A stretch of 64,000 nt of DNA from NCBI RefSeq assembly GCF_004522095.1, contig NZ_SPUI01000003.1:868001-932000 (forward strand). Direction: 5' to 3'. How positions within the stretch are numbered: position 1 is the stretch's first letter; every line of letters starts with the position of its first letter. Below are positions 34,734 to 43,278 of this stretch, one piece after another. The stretch comes from Nocardioides sp. 503 (GTDB lineage: Bacteria > Actinomycetota > Actinomycetes > Propionibacteriales > Nocardioidaceae). Below the pieces are notes generated by a model. It did no database searches. It saw only the letters and a list, made by a program, of their open reading frames with translations, and was not told the DNA's origin. The translations under genes were made by a program, and so were the position numbers.

Positions 34734-35372
34734 GTGGAGTTCACCGGTTTCCCCGTCGCGGCGTTCGACTTCTACGACGACCTCGAGGTCGACAACACCA
34801 AGTCCTACTGGGCCGCCCACAAGGGCGTCTACGAGGAGGCGGTCCTCGCGCCGATGAAGGCGCTCACCGCCACGCTCGAGCCGGAGTTCGGCGCGGCCAA
34901 GATCTTCCGGCCCTACCGCGACGTGCGCTTCGCCAAGGACAAGACGCCCTACAAGACCCACCAGGGGGCCTTCGTCGCCTCGGGTCCGGCGACCGGCTGG
35001 TACGTCGAGATCGCGCCGCGCGGCATGCGGGTCGGCGCCGGCTTCTACGACGCGTCGGGGCCGCGCCTGACCGCCGTACGCGAGGCGGTGGCGGACGAGA
35101 AGACGGGCCCGGCGCTGAAGCGGATCCTGGCCAAGCTGGAGAAGGCCGGCTTCGAGATCACCGGCGAGCGGCTCAAGACCACGCCCCGCGGCTACGACGC
35201 CCAGCACCCGCGCATCGACCTGCTGCGCCACAAGACGCTGACGGCGGGCAAGCCCTACGGCTTCGCCGACTTCATCCACACCGCCGAGCTGCTCGACCAC
35301 GTCCGCGAGGACTGGCGCGCGCTCAAGCCCCTGGTGTCGTGGCTCGAGCGCGCGTTCGCCCGCGCCGACTGA
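34734..35372 (+). CDS. DUF2461 domain-containing protein
   Basis: 212 residues from GTG 34734, 10 bp after the GntR stop. DUF2461 features: FYDDLEVDNTKSYWAAHKGVYEE at the N-terminus and KIFRPYRDVRFAKDKTPYKTHQGAF, which holds the conserved Arg-Phe-Lys-Asp-Lys-Tyr block. The family is widespread in bacteria and fungi with no proven function. The stop is the first half of TGATCA (35370-35375); its reverse complement is the stop of the convergent gene, so the two genes abut with no spacer. Confidence 0.88.
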   Translation: MEFTGFPVAAFDFYDDLEVDNTKSYWAAHKGVYEEAVLAPMKALTATLEPEFGAAKIFRPYRDVRFAKDKTPYKTHQGAFVASGPATGWYVEIAPRGMRVGAGFYDASGPRLTAVREAVADEKTGPALKRILAKLEKAGFEITGERLKTTPRGYDAQHPRIDLLRHKTLTAGKPYGFADFIHTAELLDHVREDWRALKPLVSWLERAFARAD

Positions 35373-36146
35373 TCACTCGAACCAGATGCCGCTGAGCGCG
35401 GCCCGGCGCAGCTGCGCCACGGTGAAGGGCGGCTCGTCGGCGAGCAGCTCGGAGCCCTTGCTGGACGCCGCGTTGTGGGAGACGACCATGACGTCCCAGC
35501 CGTCGGCGGTGTAGGCGGTCACGAAGCGCGAGGAGACCCCGCCGTCGACGGCCGGCCCGGTGTTGACGTAGGTCGCGACCCAGGAGCCGTCCGGCCCGGG
35601 GACGCACCCGCCGAGGCCACCCTGCTGGCAGCGCTTGCGCGGGCCGGCCGCCGTGCCGATCTGCTCGCCCGTGTCGATGCTGTAGGGCAGGGAGTACTCG
35701 GCCGGCGTGATCCCGACGCGCACGGCGAAGCCCTGCCACTGGAAGTCGACGATGGGCGCCTCGTCGACGACCTCCTTCTGGGGCAGCTCGGTGATCTCGC
35801 CCGGGAACAGCTCGGCGAACGTCGCCGGCACCTGCGCCTGGGTGACGGCGAGGGGGCGGCGGGTCGGCGCGGTGGGTGTCCTCGGCTCGGGCGTCGGCGT
35901 GGGCGTGGGGTCGGCGGCGACCGCGCCCTGGCGCGGCACGGACCCGTCGGCGTCCAGGAGCTGCGGGACCACCGCGGCGCTGGCCGCGACGAGACCGACC
36001 ACGGCCGCGGCGGCGATCCCGCCACCGACCCGGTGGCGGCGGCGCAGGCGGCGACCGCGCGCCGTACCGCCGGTGACGAGGCGGTCCACGTCGGGCTCGA
36101 GCAGCGACGCCGCCCGCTGGAGGGTGCTCGTGCTGTCGTCGTTCAT
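35373..36146 (-). CDS. Membrane protein paired with the SigE-type sigma factor, possible anti-sigma
   Basis: 257 residues from ATG 36146, within the ATGA overlap with the sigma gene. A short cytoplasmic N-terminus (about 35 residues, Arg-rich GRRLRRRHRV) precedes one TM helix (about 37-60). A Thr/Pro-rich extracytoplasmic linker (TPTPTPEPRTPTAPTRR, about 80-98) and a C-terminal domain with two Cys (KRCQQGGLGGCVPG) follow. The layout fits a sigma-linked membrane regulator. No zinc-binding anti-sigma (ZAS) HxxxCxxC motif is present, so an anti-sigma role is inferred only from the coupling. Confidence 0.65.
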   Translation of the reverse strand: MNDDSTSTLQRAASLLEPDVDRLVTGGTARGRRLRRRHRVGGGIAAAAVVGLVAASAAVVPQLLDADGSVPRQGAVAADPTPTPTPEPRTPTAPTRRPLAVTQAQVPATFAELFPGEITELPQKEVVDEAPIVDFQWQGFAVRVGITPAEYSLPYSIDTGEQIGTAAGPRKRCQQGGLGGCVPGPDGSWVATYVNTGPAVDGGVSSRFVTAYTADGWDVMVVSHNAASSKGSELLADEPPFTVAQLRRAALSGIWFE

Positions 36147-36628
36147 GTCGTGCTCCTGTCCCGCGCACGGGCGAGCGCCCGCATGCTCCGGTTCTTCACG
36201 GCTCCGGGAGTGAGACCCAGCTGGTGCGCGACGTCCTCGACGCCGAGGTCCTCGACGAACCTCAGCACCAGCACGGCGCGGTCCAGCGCCGACAGACCAC
36301 CGAGCAGCTCCTGCAGGTCCAGCCGCAGGTCCGCCCCGCCGCTGGGGTCGGCGAGCGGCGCGTCCGGCAGGTCGGCGTACGGCACCTCGCCGCTGCTGCG
36401 ACGCCGGCGCCCGCTGATGAAGGTGCGCGTCAGCGTGGTCTGGGCGTACGCCGCCGGGTTGTCGATGCGGCCGCCGAGCGGTCGCCGCCACCGGGCGTAG
36501 AGCTTGGCCAGCGTCTCCTGGACGAGGTCCTCGGCCGTGTGGGCGTCGCCGCACAGCAGGTACGCCGAGCGGTACAGCTGCGCGGCGCGCGAGCGCGCGA
36601 ACTCCTCGAACTCCGCGTCGGTGGCCAT
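36143..36628 (-). CDS. SigE family ECF RNA polymerase sigma factor
   Basis: 161 residues from ATG 36628 (AGGAG upstream; an outer ATG at 36649 is less likely). Region 2 includes FEEFARSRAAQLYRSAYLLC and AEDLVQETLAKLYARW. Region 4 has LSALDRAVLVLRFVEDLGVEDVA and HQLGLTPGAVKNRSMRALARAR, the HTH that reads the -35. SigE-type ECF factors of actinomycetes are usually coupled with a membrane protein gene downstream, as here through a 4-bp overlap. The target promoters are unknown. Confidence 0.93.
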   Translation of the reverse strand: MATDAEFEEFARSRAAQLYRSAYLLCGDAHTAEDLVQETLAKLYARWRRPLGGRIDNPAAYAQTTLTRTFISGRRRRSSGEVPYADLPDAPLADPSGGADLRLDLQELLGGLSALDRAVLVLRFVEDLGVEDVAHQLGLTPGAVKNRSMRALARARDRSTT

Positions 36629-36733
36629 GTCACTCCTGGTCGGGCCCACGGTGGGCCCTCACCCTCTCCGACGCGGGTCGGGCCGTCCAGGTCACACCCG
36701 TTCCACCGTTTGTCCGGCGTGCTCGTGCTGGTG

Positions 36734-36802
36734 GAGTTTCACCGGGTACCCGGTGAAACTCACGCTTCCCGTATGAAGCTTCGTACGGGAAGCGTGAGTT
36801 TC
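36734..36802. repeat. Two overlapping perfect palindromes sharing an arm
   Basis: 36734-36761 is a perfect 28-bp palindrome centred on GGTACC. 36755-36773 and 36784-36802 are perfect 19-bp inverted arms around a 10-base centre that is itself nearly self-complementary (GAAGCTTC). The two share bases 36755-36761, so only one of the two hairpins can form at a time. Located between the SnoaL-like gene's stop and the sigma factor's start, both on the minus strand. It could be a terminator, an attenuator, or a small palindromic mobile unit. Confidence 0.75.
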
Positions 36803-36841
36803 GTGACGGCGGTGTGACGGGTGGGGCGGACTCGTGCGGCC

Positions 36842-37294
36842 TCAGGCCTTGGTGAAGCTCGCCATGGTGCGGTCGGGCTCCCAGAAGGCCTTCATCGAGG
36901 CGACGGTGCCGTCGTCGTGGACGACGTAGACCATGATCAGGTCGGTCGTGGTGTGGCTGCCGTCGGGGAACGCCGTGCGGATCGAGCCGATGTTGGCGCA
37001 GGTGTTGCTGCCGGGGTTGGCGAAGGAGTCGGTGATCGTGAACTCGAACGTCGCGATCGGAGCGATCGCCTGCTCCCAGAAGGCCCTGATCCCGTCGTGG
37101 CCGCGGTGCCCCTTGCCCTCGGGGTCGAACATCGACGGGCCGACGGGGTCCTCGAGCACCGCGTCGGGCGCGTAGACGGTGAGCCACTCCTCCAGGTCGC
37201 CCTTGGCCACCGCGGAGTAGGACCGCTGGGAGGCGGCACGAGCCGGGTGCGGGTCGTTCGGGGCGTTCCAGATGATGGCGTCCGACGTGATCAT
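36842..37294 (-). CDS. SnoaL-like / nuclear transport factor 2 family protein
   Basis: 150 residues from ATG 37294. NTF2-like alpha+beta barrel: AASQRSYSAVAKGDLEEWLTVYAPDAVLEDPVGPS, read in parts, is the usual helix and first strands. GHDGIRAFWEQAIAP and the terminal DGTVASMKAFWEPDRTM follow. The pattern resembles steroid delta-isomerase/SnoaL-type proteins often placed in steroid or polyketide pathways. No such pathway is adjacent. Ends 40 bp before the overlapping palindromes. Confidence 0.82.
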   Translation of the reverse strand: MITSDAIIWNAPNDPHPARAASQRSYSAVAKGDLEEWLTVYAPDAVLEDPVGPSMFDPEGKGHRGHDGIRAFWEQAIAPIATFEFTITDSFANPGSNTCANIGSIRTAFPDGSHTTTDLIMVYVVHDDGTVASMKAFWEPDRTMASFTKA

Positions 37295-37411
37295 GGGGGC
37301 ATCGTAGGCGGGAACTGAAACACGTTCTAGTGTGCGGCCCTTCCGCCAGCGGCCCTGCTGCCGACACGAGGGGTTCACCTGCCGCTCACTGCGCTCGGTC
37401 ACCCTGGCGGC

Positions 37412-38263
37412 ATGGCCAAGCGCTCGGCATACCTGCACGTCGGCCTCGACGACCGCTCCGGCGACATCCTCGAGCCCGCCCTCCAGCGGCACGCGCACGC
37501 GCTGTCCGCGCTGGGGGTGCACGCGCCGGCCGCCTCGACCGACGAGATGTTCCGCGCCGCGATCGAGATCCTGCGCAGCCACCGCACCTGGGGCTACCGC
37601 CGCAAGGAGGTCGAGGGCGCGTGGGCCGGCATCTGCCGGCGCGGCCAGCGCGGCACCGGCACCCTGGTCTTCTCGCAGCCGCTGCTCGCCGAGGCCACCA
37701 CCGACCAGATCGAGCTCCTCCTCGACGGCCTGCGCGGCTTCAAGCGCCACGTCGTCATCACCGTCGCCGCCCCTGACACGTGGACGCCCGGCGATCTCGA
37801 CCTGGGGCCGCTGCTGGACCGCTGGATCACGGCCGTCGGCCGTCCCGACCGCGTGCACGTGATCGTGTCGCCGCCCGTACGCCGCCCGGCCACGACCTGG
37901 AAGGCCTTCGGCAAGGTCGTCGGCTTCGGGACGGCGTCACTGTCGCTGGACGGCGTCGAGGTCTCCACCGTCGCGCGCCCGCCGCGCCTGGTCTCGACCG
38001 AGCGGCACGCGGCCCTGCGCGACCTCGGCCGCCGCTGGGCCGGTCAGATCGTCAGCCGCGACGTCGACGTCCGCGGCGACCTCGCGGACCTGGTCCCCGC
38101 GGTCGCGCCCGCACCCGACCCGGTCTCGCTGATCGCCCCCACCGACGAGGCCCTCGCCGAGGCACTGCGCGCCGTCGAGCGGCTCGAGCGCCGCAACCGG
38201 ACGCTCGAGACGCGGGTCGGCGAGCTCGAGCAGCCGCGGCGGCGCTGGGGGCGCAGCGCCTGA
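37412..38263 (+). CDS. Uncharacterised protein with degenerate sulfotransferase-like N-terminus
   Basis: 283 residues. The opening AYLHVGLDDRSGDILEPALQ has the shape of the actinobacterial 'YLHIGxPKTGTT' sulfotransferase-like family, but the P-loop Lys-Thr-Gly-Thr-Thr is replaced by Asp-Arg-Ser-Gly-Asp. Later segments LLLDGLRGFKRHVVITVAAPDTW and DRVHVIVSPP fit alternating beta/alpha. The last 45 residues form a probable coiled coil (EALRAVERLERRNRTLETRVGELE). Without the P-loop it may not bind PAPS. Function not recognised. It is followed by a cluster of intergenic repeats. Confidence 0.7.
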   Translation: MAKRSAYLHVGLDDRSGDILEPALQRHAHALSALGVHAPAASTDEMFRAAIEILRSHRTWGYRRKEVEGAWAGICRRGQRGTGTLVFSQPLLAEATTDQIELLLDGLRGFKRHVVITVAAPDTWTPGDLDLGPLLDRWITAVGRPDRVHVIVSPPVRRPATTWKAFGKVVGFGTASLSLDGVEVSTVARPPRLVSTERHAALRDLGRRWAGQIVSRDVDVRGDLADLVPAVAPAPDPVSLIAPTDEALAEALRAVERLERRNRTLETRVGELEQPRRRWGRSA

Positions 38264-38268
38264 CGCTC

Positions 38269-38325
38269 GGTGGTCGAGCCACCCCGGTGGTCGAGCAGCG
38301 AGCGCAGCGAGCGCACGTCGAGACC
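38269..38325. repeat. GGTGGTCGAG...GTCGAGACC intergenic palindrome (with partial tandem copy)
   Basis: The full unit is 38286-38325 (40 bp), preceded by a truncated GGTGGTCGAGCC at 38269. Another full copy is at 51362-51402. The centre carries the GAGCG-type direct/inverted motif. The ends resemble those of the GGTTGAG family (GGT...GAG / TCGA-ACC), suggesting one superfamily. Confidence 0.75.
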
Positions 38326-38385
38326 CCGTGCGTCGAACGGCTTGCTTGCGGCCGCTTGCGGGCTGGCGTCACCGCATAGGTCGGT

Positions 38386-38440
38386 GGATTTCGACGCGCT
38401 CGCGCGACTTCGTTCCTCAGTCGCGTCGCTTGCTCAATCT
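38386..38440. repeat. Diverged palindrome of the same superfamily
   Basis: On the minus strand it reads GATTGAGCAAGC ... GCGTCGAAATCC, with the same GATTGAG / CGAAATC end pattern and GCGCGACTTCG / TCAGTCGCG inner arms. It lies between the repeat at 38269-38325 and the 3' end of the Rrf2 gene. Fewer positions match than in the core families, so the relation is likely but not certain. Confidence 0.55.
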
Positions 38441-38482
38441 CCCTGACCCCACGCCGTGCGCTCGTTCCTCGCGCACGGCTGG

Positions 38483-38941
38483 TCAGTGAGGCTGCCAGGC
38501 GTCTTCGTCGGCGGTGCGGGAGGTGACGGCCTTGGGGAGCTTCTGGTCGGCGAGCTGCTGGATGGAGACCTGCTCGAAGACGTCGCGCAGCGAGCGGCGG
38601 GCGGCGATCCAGACGTGCTGGAGGACCTCGGCGGAGGCGTTGTAGCTGACCGCCTCGGGGCGCAGGCCGTAGACCGAGACCAGGGGGCCGTCGACGGCGC
38701 GGATCACGTCGGCGACGCTCACCTCTCCGGGCGGGCGGCCCATGCGCCAGCCGCCGGACTGGCCGCGCTGCGACATCACGATGCCGGCGCGGCGGAGGTC
38801 GGCGAGGATCGCCTGGAGGAAGCCGTGCGGGATCTCCTGGAGCTTGCCGAGCTCCTCGGCGCTGACCGCGCGCCCGTCGGCGCGCTGGGACATCTCGATC
38901 AGCGCTCGCAGGGCGTAGTCGGACTTGGCGGAGACACGCAT
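38483..38941 (-). CDS. Rrf2 family transcriptional regulator
   Basis: 152 residues. MRVSAKSDYALRALIEMSQ, LQEIPHGFLQAILADLRRAGIV and SQRGQSGGWRMGRPPGEVSVADVIRAVDGP are classic Rrf2 wHTH segments. No cysteines are present in the usual Fe-S cluster region, so it is not an IscR/NsrR-type iron-sulfur sensor. It more likely senses a small metabolite (CymR-like) or works as a plain dimeric regulator. A 6/7 dyad of its promoter (38954-38971) lies 13 bp before the start and suggests autoregulation. Divergent from the acyl-CoA dehydrogenase, whose start is 192 bp away. Confidence 0.9.
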   Translation of the reverse strand: MRVSAKSDYALRALIEMSQRADGRAVSAEELGKLQEIPHGFLQAILADLRRAGIVMSQRGQSGGWRMGRPPGEVSVADVIRAVDGPLVSVYGLRPEAVSYNASAEVLQHVWIAARRSLRDVFEQVSIQQLADQKLPKAVTSRTADEDAWQPH

Positions 38942-38953
38942 AGGGCGAGTGTG

Positions 38954-38971
38954 TCAGATATCCCTATCCGA
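38954..38971 (-). promoter_or_regulatory. Dyad before the Rrf2 gene, probable autoregulatory operator
   Basis: TCAGATA-TCCC-TATCCGA is an inverted repeat with one mismatch and a 4-base spacer, 13-30 bp upstream of the Rrf2 ATG. Location over the leader or core promoter suits a self-repressing wHTH dimer. Confidence 0.5.
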
Positions 38972-39065
38972 ACACTGCACCAACAGGCCTTCGGAGCATC
39001 GGGAGACGCCGGTCACGCCCCCCAGCGTTCGCTTGCGCCGCTCAGTCACGCTGCCTATCATCATG

Positions 39066-39078
39066 TTACCGGTCAGTA
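39066..39078. promoter_or_regulatory. TTACC-type dyad before the acyl-CoA dehydrogenase
   Basis: TTACCGGTCAGTA (TACC-N4-AGTA) lies 56 bp before the GTG of the acyl-CoA dehydrogenase. It shares 9 of 13 bases and the same spacing with the box 107 bp before the EtfD-like gene (12980-12992). A shared fatty-acid-responsive regulator is an inference. Confidence 0.4.
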
Positions 39079-39133
39079 GCGAACGCTGCCCTGCCAGAGC
39101 CGGGCACCCCGAGATCACAGAAATGGTGGGCCA

Positions 39134-40993
39134 GTGAGCCACTACAAGAGCAACCTGCGCGACATCGAGTTCAACCTGTTCGAGGTCCTCGGCCGCGACG
39201 AGGTCCTCGGTCAGGGCCCGTTCGCCGAGCTCGACGGCGAGACCGCGCGCTCGGTCCTCGTCGAGGTGGAGCGCCTCTCGCGCGAGGACCTCGCGGCGTC
39301 GTACGAGGACAGCGACCGCAACCCGCCCGTCTTCGACCCCACCACAGGCACCGCGGACCTCCCCGAGTCGTTCAAGAAGAGCTACGCGGCCTGGATGGAC
39401 GCCGAGTGGTGGCGCCTGCAGCTCATGGAGGAGCTCGGCGGTCAGCCCGCCCCCTCCAGCCTGCTGTGGGCGCTCGGCGAGATGGTGCTCGGCGCCAACG
39501 CGCCGGTGTGGATGTACGCCGCCGGCGCTCCGTTCGCCAACATCGTCTACCGCAACGGCAACGAGCGGGACAAGCGGATCGCGCAGCTCATGGTGGAGCG
39601 CCAGTGGGGCTGCACCATGGTCCTCACCGAGCCCGACGCCGGCTCCGACGTCGGCGCCGGCCGCGCCAAGGCCACGCTCAACGACGACGGCTCGTGGAAC
39701 ATCGAGGGCGTCAAGCGCTTCATCACCTCGGCCGAGCACGACATGAGCGAGAACATCATGCACCTCGTGCTGGCCCGTCCCGTCGGGATCGACGGCGTCG
39801 GCGGCCCGGGCACCAAGGGCCTGAGCCTCTTCCTCGTGCCGAAGTTCCACTTCGACCACGAGACCGGCGAGCTGACCGGCGAGCGCAACGGCGCCTACGT
39901 CACCAACGTCGAGCACAAGATGGGGATCAAGGTCTCCAACACGTGCGAGGTCACGTTCGGCGACGCAAACGTCCACGGCGGCGAGCCCGCCAAGGGCTGG
40001 CTGCTGGGCGAGGTCCACGACGGCATCGCGCAGATGTTCCAGGTCATCGAGAACGCCCGGATGATGGTGGGCAGCAAGGCCATCGCCACCCTGTCGACCG
40101 GTTACCTCAACGCCCTCGACTACGCCAAGGAGCGCCGCCAGGGCGCCGACCTGACGCAGTCCGGCGACAAGACCGCCCCGCGCGTCACGATCACCCACCA
40201 CCCCGACGTGCGCCGCTCGCTGATGACGCAGAAGTCGTTCGCCGAGGCGATGCGCTCGCTGGTGCTCTACACGGCCAGCTGGCAGGACAAGGTCATGCTG
40301 GCCGAGCACGCCGGCGAGCGCGACGAGCTGGCCGAGAAGGTCAACGACCTGCTGCTGCCGATCGTCAAGGGCTACGGCTCGGAGCGCTCGTGGGTCCTGC
40401 TGGGCACCGAGTCGCTGCAGACCTACGGCGGCTCGGGCTTCCTGCAGGAGTACCCCGTCGAGCAGTACGTCCGCGACGCCAAGATCGACACCCTCTACGA
40501 GGGCACCACGGCGATCCAGGGCCAGGACTTCTTCTTCCGCAAGATCGTCAAGGACCAGGGCAAGGCGCTGGGCCACCTGGCCGGCGAGATCCAGTCGTTC
40601 ATCGACTCCGAGGCCGGCAACGGTCGCCTCAAGGTCGAGCGGGCGCTGCTCGCCACGGCCCTCGAGGACGCCAACGCCATCGTCGGTCACATGATCAACG
40701 ACCTGATGTCGGCCGAGGGCGAGATCCGCAACATCTACAAGGTGGGCCTCAACACCACCCGCCTGCTGATGGCCCTCGGTGACGTCGTGTGCGGCTGGCT
40801 GCTGCTCAAGGGCGCCGAGGTCGCACTGGAGAAGCTCTCGGGCGACCCCGGCAAGGACAAGGCGTTCTACGAGGGCAAGGTCGCGGCCGCGCAGTTCTTC
40901 GCGCAGACCAACCTGCCGCGCCTGACCGCCGAGCGCGCCATCGCCGAGAGCATCGACCTCTCCCTGATGGACCTGGACGAGTCCAGCTTCTGA
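39134..40993 (+). CDS. Acyl-CoA dehydrogenase (long form)
   Basis: 619 residues from GTG 39134 ([20 protein letters not shown]). This long form (about 600 residues) carries the N-terminal extension and C-terminal domain seen in mycobacterial FadE5-like enzymes. Core blocks: [20 protein letters not shown] (FAD contact) and the catalytic-base region [19 protein letters not shown] with the Glu in YEGT. It oxidises acyl-CoA to enoyl-CoA in beta-oxidation and passes electrons to ETF; the EtfD-like protein at 13099 is the expected membrane acceptor. Chain-length preference cannot be given. A shared regulatory dyad supports the link. Confidence 0.93.
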   Translation: MSHYKSNLRDIEFNLFEVLGRDEVLGQGPFAELDGETARSVLVEVERLSREDLAASYEDSDRNPPVFDPTTGTADLPESFKKSYAAWMDAEWWRLQLMEELGGQPAPSSLLWALGEMVLGANAPVWMYAAGAPFANIVYRNGNERDKRIAQLMVERQWGCTMVLTEPDAGSDVGAGRAKATLNDDGSWNIEGVKRFITSAEHDMSENIMHLVLARPVGIDGVGGPGTKGLSLFLVPKFHFDHETGELTGERNGAYVTNVEHKMGIKVSNTCEVTFGDANVHGGEPAKGWLLGEVHDGIAQMFQVIENARMMVGSKAIATLSTGYLNALDYAKERRQGADLTQSGDKTAPRVTITHHPDVRRSLMTQKSFAEAMRSLVLYTASWQDKVMLAEHAGERDELAEKVNDLLLPIVKGYGSERSWVLLGTESLQTYGGSGFLQEYPVEQYVRDAKIDTLYEGTTAIQGQDFFFRKIVKDQGKALGHLAGEIQSFIDSEAGNGRLKVERALLATALEDANAIVGHMINDLMSAEGEIRNIYKVGLNTTRLLMALGDVVCGWLLLKGAEVALEKLSGDPGKDKAFYEGKVAAAQFFAQTNLPRLTAERAIAESIDLSLMDLDESSF

Positions 40994-40999
40994 CTCACC

Positions 41000-41040
41000 G
41001 ACCGCTGACCCGCCCGACACCTTCGGGCGGGTCAGCGGTC
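41000..41040. terminator. Bidirectional terminator between acyl-CoA dehydrogenase and glnN
   Basis: Two perfect 17-base arms (41000-41016 and 41024-41040) around a 7-base loop, followed by ATTTC on the plus strand. It starts 7 bp after the acyl-CoA dehydrogenase stop and ends 3 bp before the convergent glutamine synthetase stop, so it serves both. Confidence 0.9.
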
Positions 41041-41043
41041 ATT

Positions 41044-43221
41044 TCAGAGGATGTAGAGCATCTCCTGGTACGTCGGCAGGGGCCACAGGTCGTCGGCGAC
41101 CAGGGCCTCGAGCGCGTCGGCTGCGGCGCGGGTCGCGGCCATGGCCGGCAGCACGCTGTCGCGGGCGAAGGTCGCCTCGGCGATCCCCTCGTGGTCGTGC
41201 AGGCCGCCCAACGCCGTCGTCAGGTCGGCGAGGCCGGACCGGAGGTCGGCGACCAGCGTCGTGACCGACTCGAGCATCGTCCGGTCGCCCTCGATGCCCA
41301 CGGCCGCCAGCGCGGCGATGTTGGCGGCGAGCTCGGTCTGGTAGCGCGTCGCGGCGGGCAGCACCGTCGTGGTGCCCATCTCCAGGGTCAGGTTGGCCTC
41401 CACGTTGATCGAGAGGACGTACTGCTCCAGCCCGATCTCGTAGCGGCTGTGCATCTCGCGCTCGCTGAAGACGCCGTACTTGGAGAACAGCTCGATCGCC
41501 TCGGGGGCGATCAGCTCGGGCAGGGCGTCGACGGTGGTGCGCAGGTTCTTCAGGCCCCGCTGCTCCGCCTCGACGGGCCACTCCTGGGAGTAGCCGTTGC
41601 CGTTGAAGATGACCGCGCCGTGGTCGGCCACGATCTCGGCGAGCAGGGTCTGGACCGCCTCGTTGAAGTCGGTGCCGGCGGCGACGGCCGCCTCGAGCGA
41701 CGTCGCGCAGTGGTCGAGGGCCTCGGCCATGATCGTGTTGATCATGACCATCGGGCCGGCGACGGTCTGGTTGGACCCCGGCGCGCGGAACTCGAAGCGG
41801 TTGCCGGTGAAGGCGAACGGCGACGTGCGGTTGCGGTCGCCCGGGTCCTTGGTGAGGTTGGGCAGGGTGTCGACGCCGATGGTGAGCGTGCCCTTCTCCT
41901 TGGAGCGGGTCGCACCACCCTTGGCGATCTGGTCGAAGACGTCGGCCAGCTGGTCGCCCAGGAAGATCGAGATGATCGCGGGCGGCGCCTCGTTGGCGCC
42001 GAGGCGGTGGTCGTTGGACGCCGACGCGACCGAGACGCGCAGCAGACCGCCGTACAGGTGCACCGCGCGGATGACCGCGGCGCAGAAGACGAGGAACTGG
42101 GCGTTGTCGTGGGGGTTGTCGCCCGGCACGAGCAGGCTTCCGAGCTCGGAGTTGCCGAGGGAGAAGTTGACGTGCTTGCCCGAGCCGTTGACGCCGTCGA
42201 AGGGCTTCTCGTGGAAGAGGCACTCCATCCCGTGCTTCTTGGCGATGGCCTTGAACGTCGTCATCAGCAGCTGCTGGTGGTCGGAGGCCTCGTTGGCCCG
42301 CTCGAACATCGGCGCGACCTCGAACTGGCCGGGCGCGACCTCGTTGTGCCGGGTCTTGGCGGGGATGCCGAGCTTGAAGAGCTCCCGCTCGGTGTCCATC
42401 ATGAAGCCGAGCACGCGCTCGGGGATGGCGCCGAAGTAGTGGTCGTCGAACTCCTGGCCCTTCGGCGGCTTGGCGCCGAAGAGCGTGCGACCGGCGTTGA
42501 GCAGGTCGGGGCGGGCCAGGAAGAAGTGGCTGTCGACCAGGAAGTACTCCTGCTCGGGGCCGCAGTAGGCCACGACGTTCTCCGGCTCGTCGTGCCCGAA
42601 GAGCTGGAGCACGCGCTTGGCGTGCACCGCCATCGCCTGCTGCGAGCGCAGCACCGGCGTCTTGTGGTCCAGCGCCTCGCCGGTCATCGAGATGAAGATG
42701 GTGGGGATGCACAGGGTGTTGCCGTTGGGGTTCTCCAGCACGTAGGCCGGGCTCATCACGTCCCAGCCGGTGTAGCCACGCGCCTCGAAGGTGTTGCGCA
42801 GGCCGCCGTTGGGGAACGACGACGCGTCGGGCTCGCCCTGGATCAGCGTCTTGCCGGAGAACGACGCGAACGCCGTGCCGTCGCCGACCGGGTCCAGGAA
42901 GCTGTCGTGCTTCTCCGCGGTGAGGCCGGTCAGCGGGTAGAAGACGTGGGCGTAGTGGGTCGCGCCCTTCTCCATCGCCCAGTCCTTCATCGCCGAGGCG
43001 ACCGCGTCCGCGACGAGGGGGTCCAGCGGCGTGGACTTCTCGATGGTGGCGAGGACGGACTTGTAGACCGACTTGGGCAGCCGCTTCTGCATCACGCTGA
43101 CGCTGAAGACGTTCTCCCCGAAGATCTGGCCGGGCTCCTCCCCCGGGTCGAAGCTGACCGCCGGCGGCACGAAGGCCTCGACATCCTTGATGGCCTGCAG
43201 GCGTACGGCGTTTCCAGACAT
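41044..43221 (-). CDS. glnN: Type III glutamine synthetase
   Basis: 725 residues, the size of GSIII (about 725) and far from GSI or GSII. Family signatures are [16 protein letters not shown] with the metal-binding Glu, [19 protein letters not shown] (GSIII-specific), [12 protein letters not shown] (ammonia/ATP region) and [14 protein letters not shown]. It makes glutamine from glutamate, ammonia and ATP. GSIII is typical of Bacteroidetes and cyanobacteria and is present in only some actinomycetes, so this is a non-universal extra synthetase. A convergent terminator separates it from the acyl-CoA dehydrogenase. No nitrogen-regulation gene is adjacent. Confidence 0.97.
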   Translation of the reverse strand: MSGNAVRLQAIKDVEAFVPPAVSFDPGEEPGQIFGENVFSVSVMQKRLPKSVYKSVLATIEKSTPLDPLVADAVASAMKDWAMEKGATHYAHVFYPLTGLTAEKHDSFLDPVGDGTAFASFSGKTLIQGEPDASSFPNGGLRNTFEARGYTGWDVMSPAYVLENPNGNTLCIPTIFISMTGEALDHKTPVLRSQQAMAVHAKRVLQLFGHDEPENVVAYCGPEQEYFLVDSHFFLARPDLLNAGRTLFGAKPPKGQEFDDHYFGAIPERVLGFMMDTERELFKLGIPAKTRHNEVAPGQFEVAPMFERANEASDHQQLLMTTFKAIAKKHGMECLFHEKPFDGVNGSGKHVNFSLGNSELGSLLVPGDNPHDNAQFLVFCAAVIRAVHLYGGLLRVSVASASNDHRLGANEAPPAIISIFLGDQLADVFDQIAKGGATRSKEKGTLTIGVDTLPNLTKDPGDRNRTSPFAFTGNRFEFRAPGSNQTVAGPMVMINTIMAEALDHCATSLEAAVAAGTDFNEAVQTLLAEIVADHGAVIFNGNGYSQEWPVEAEQRGLKNLRTTVDALPELIAPEAIELFSKYGVFSEREMHSRYEIGLEQYVLSINVEANLTLEMGTTTVLPAATRYQTELAANIAALAAVGIEGDRTMLESVTTLVADLRSGLADLTTALGGLHDHEGIAEATFARDSVLPAMAATRAAADALEALVADDLWPLPTYQEMLYIL

Positions 43222-43278
43222 GGGAGCAAACTAGCCAGCAGAAAAGACAGGGGAAGTCGCCCATGTTTCCGGCATGTT

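Noticed and set aside
32654..34744. CoA transferase extended upstream to a 696-codon frame
   Set aside because: The extension runs across the divergent promoter and the opposite-strand GntR gene; the family N-terminus begins at 33853.
41044..43221. Glutamine synthetase as transferred island cargo
   Set aside because: GSIII is patchy in actinomycetes, but base and codon use here match the neighbours and a perfect shared terminator fits a settled location.
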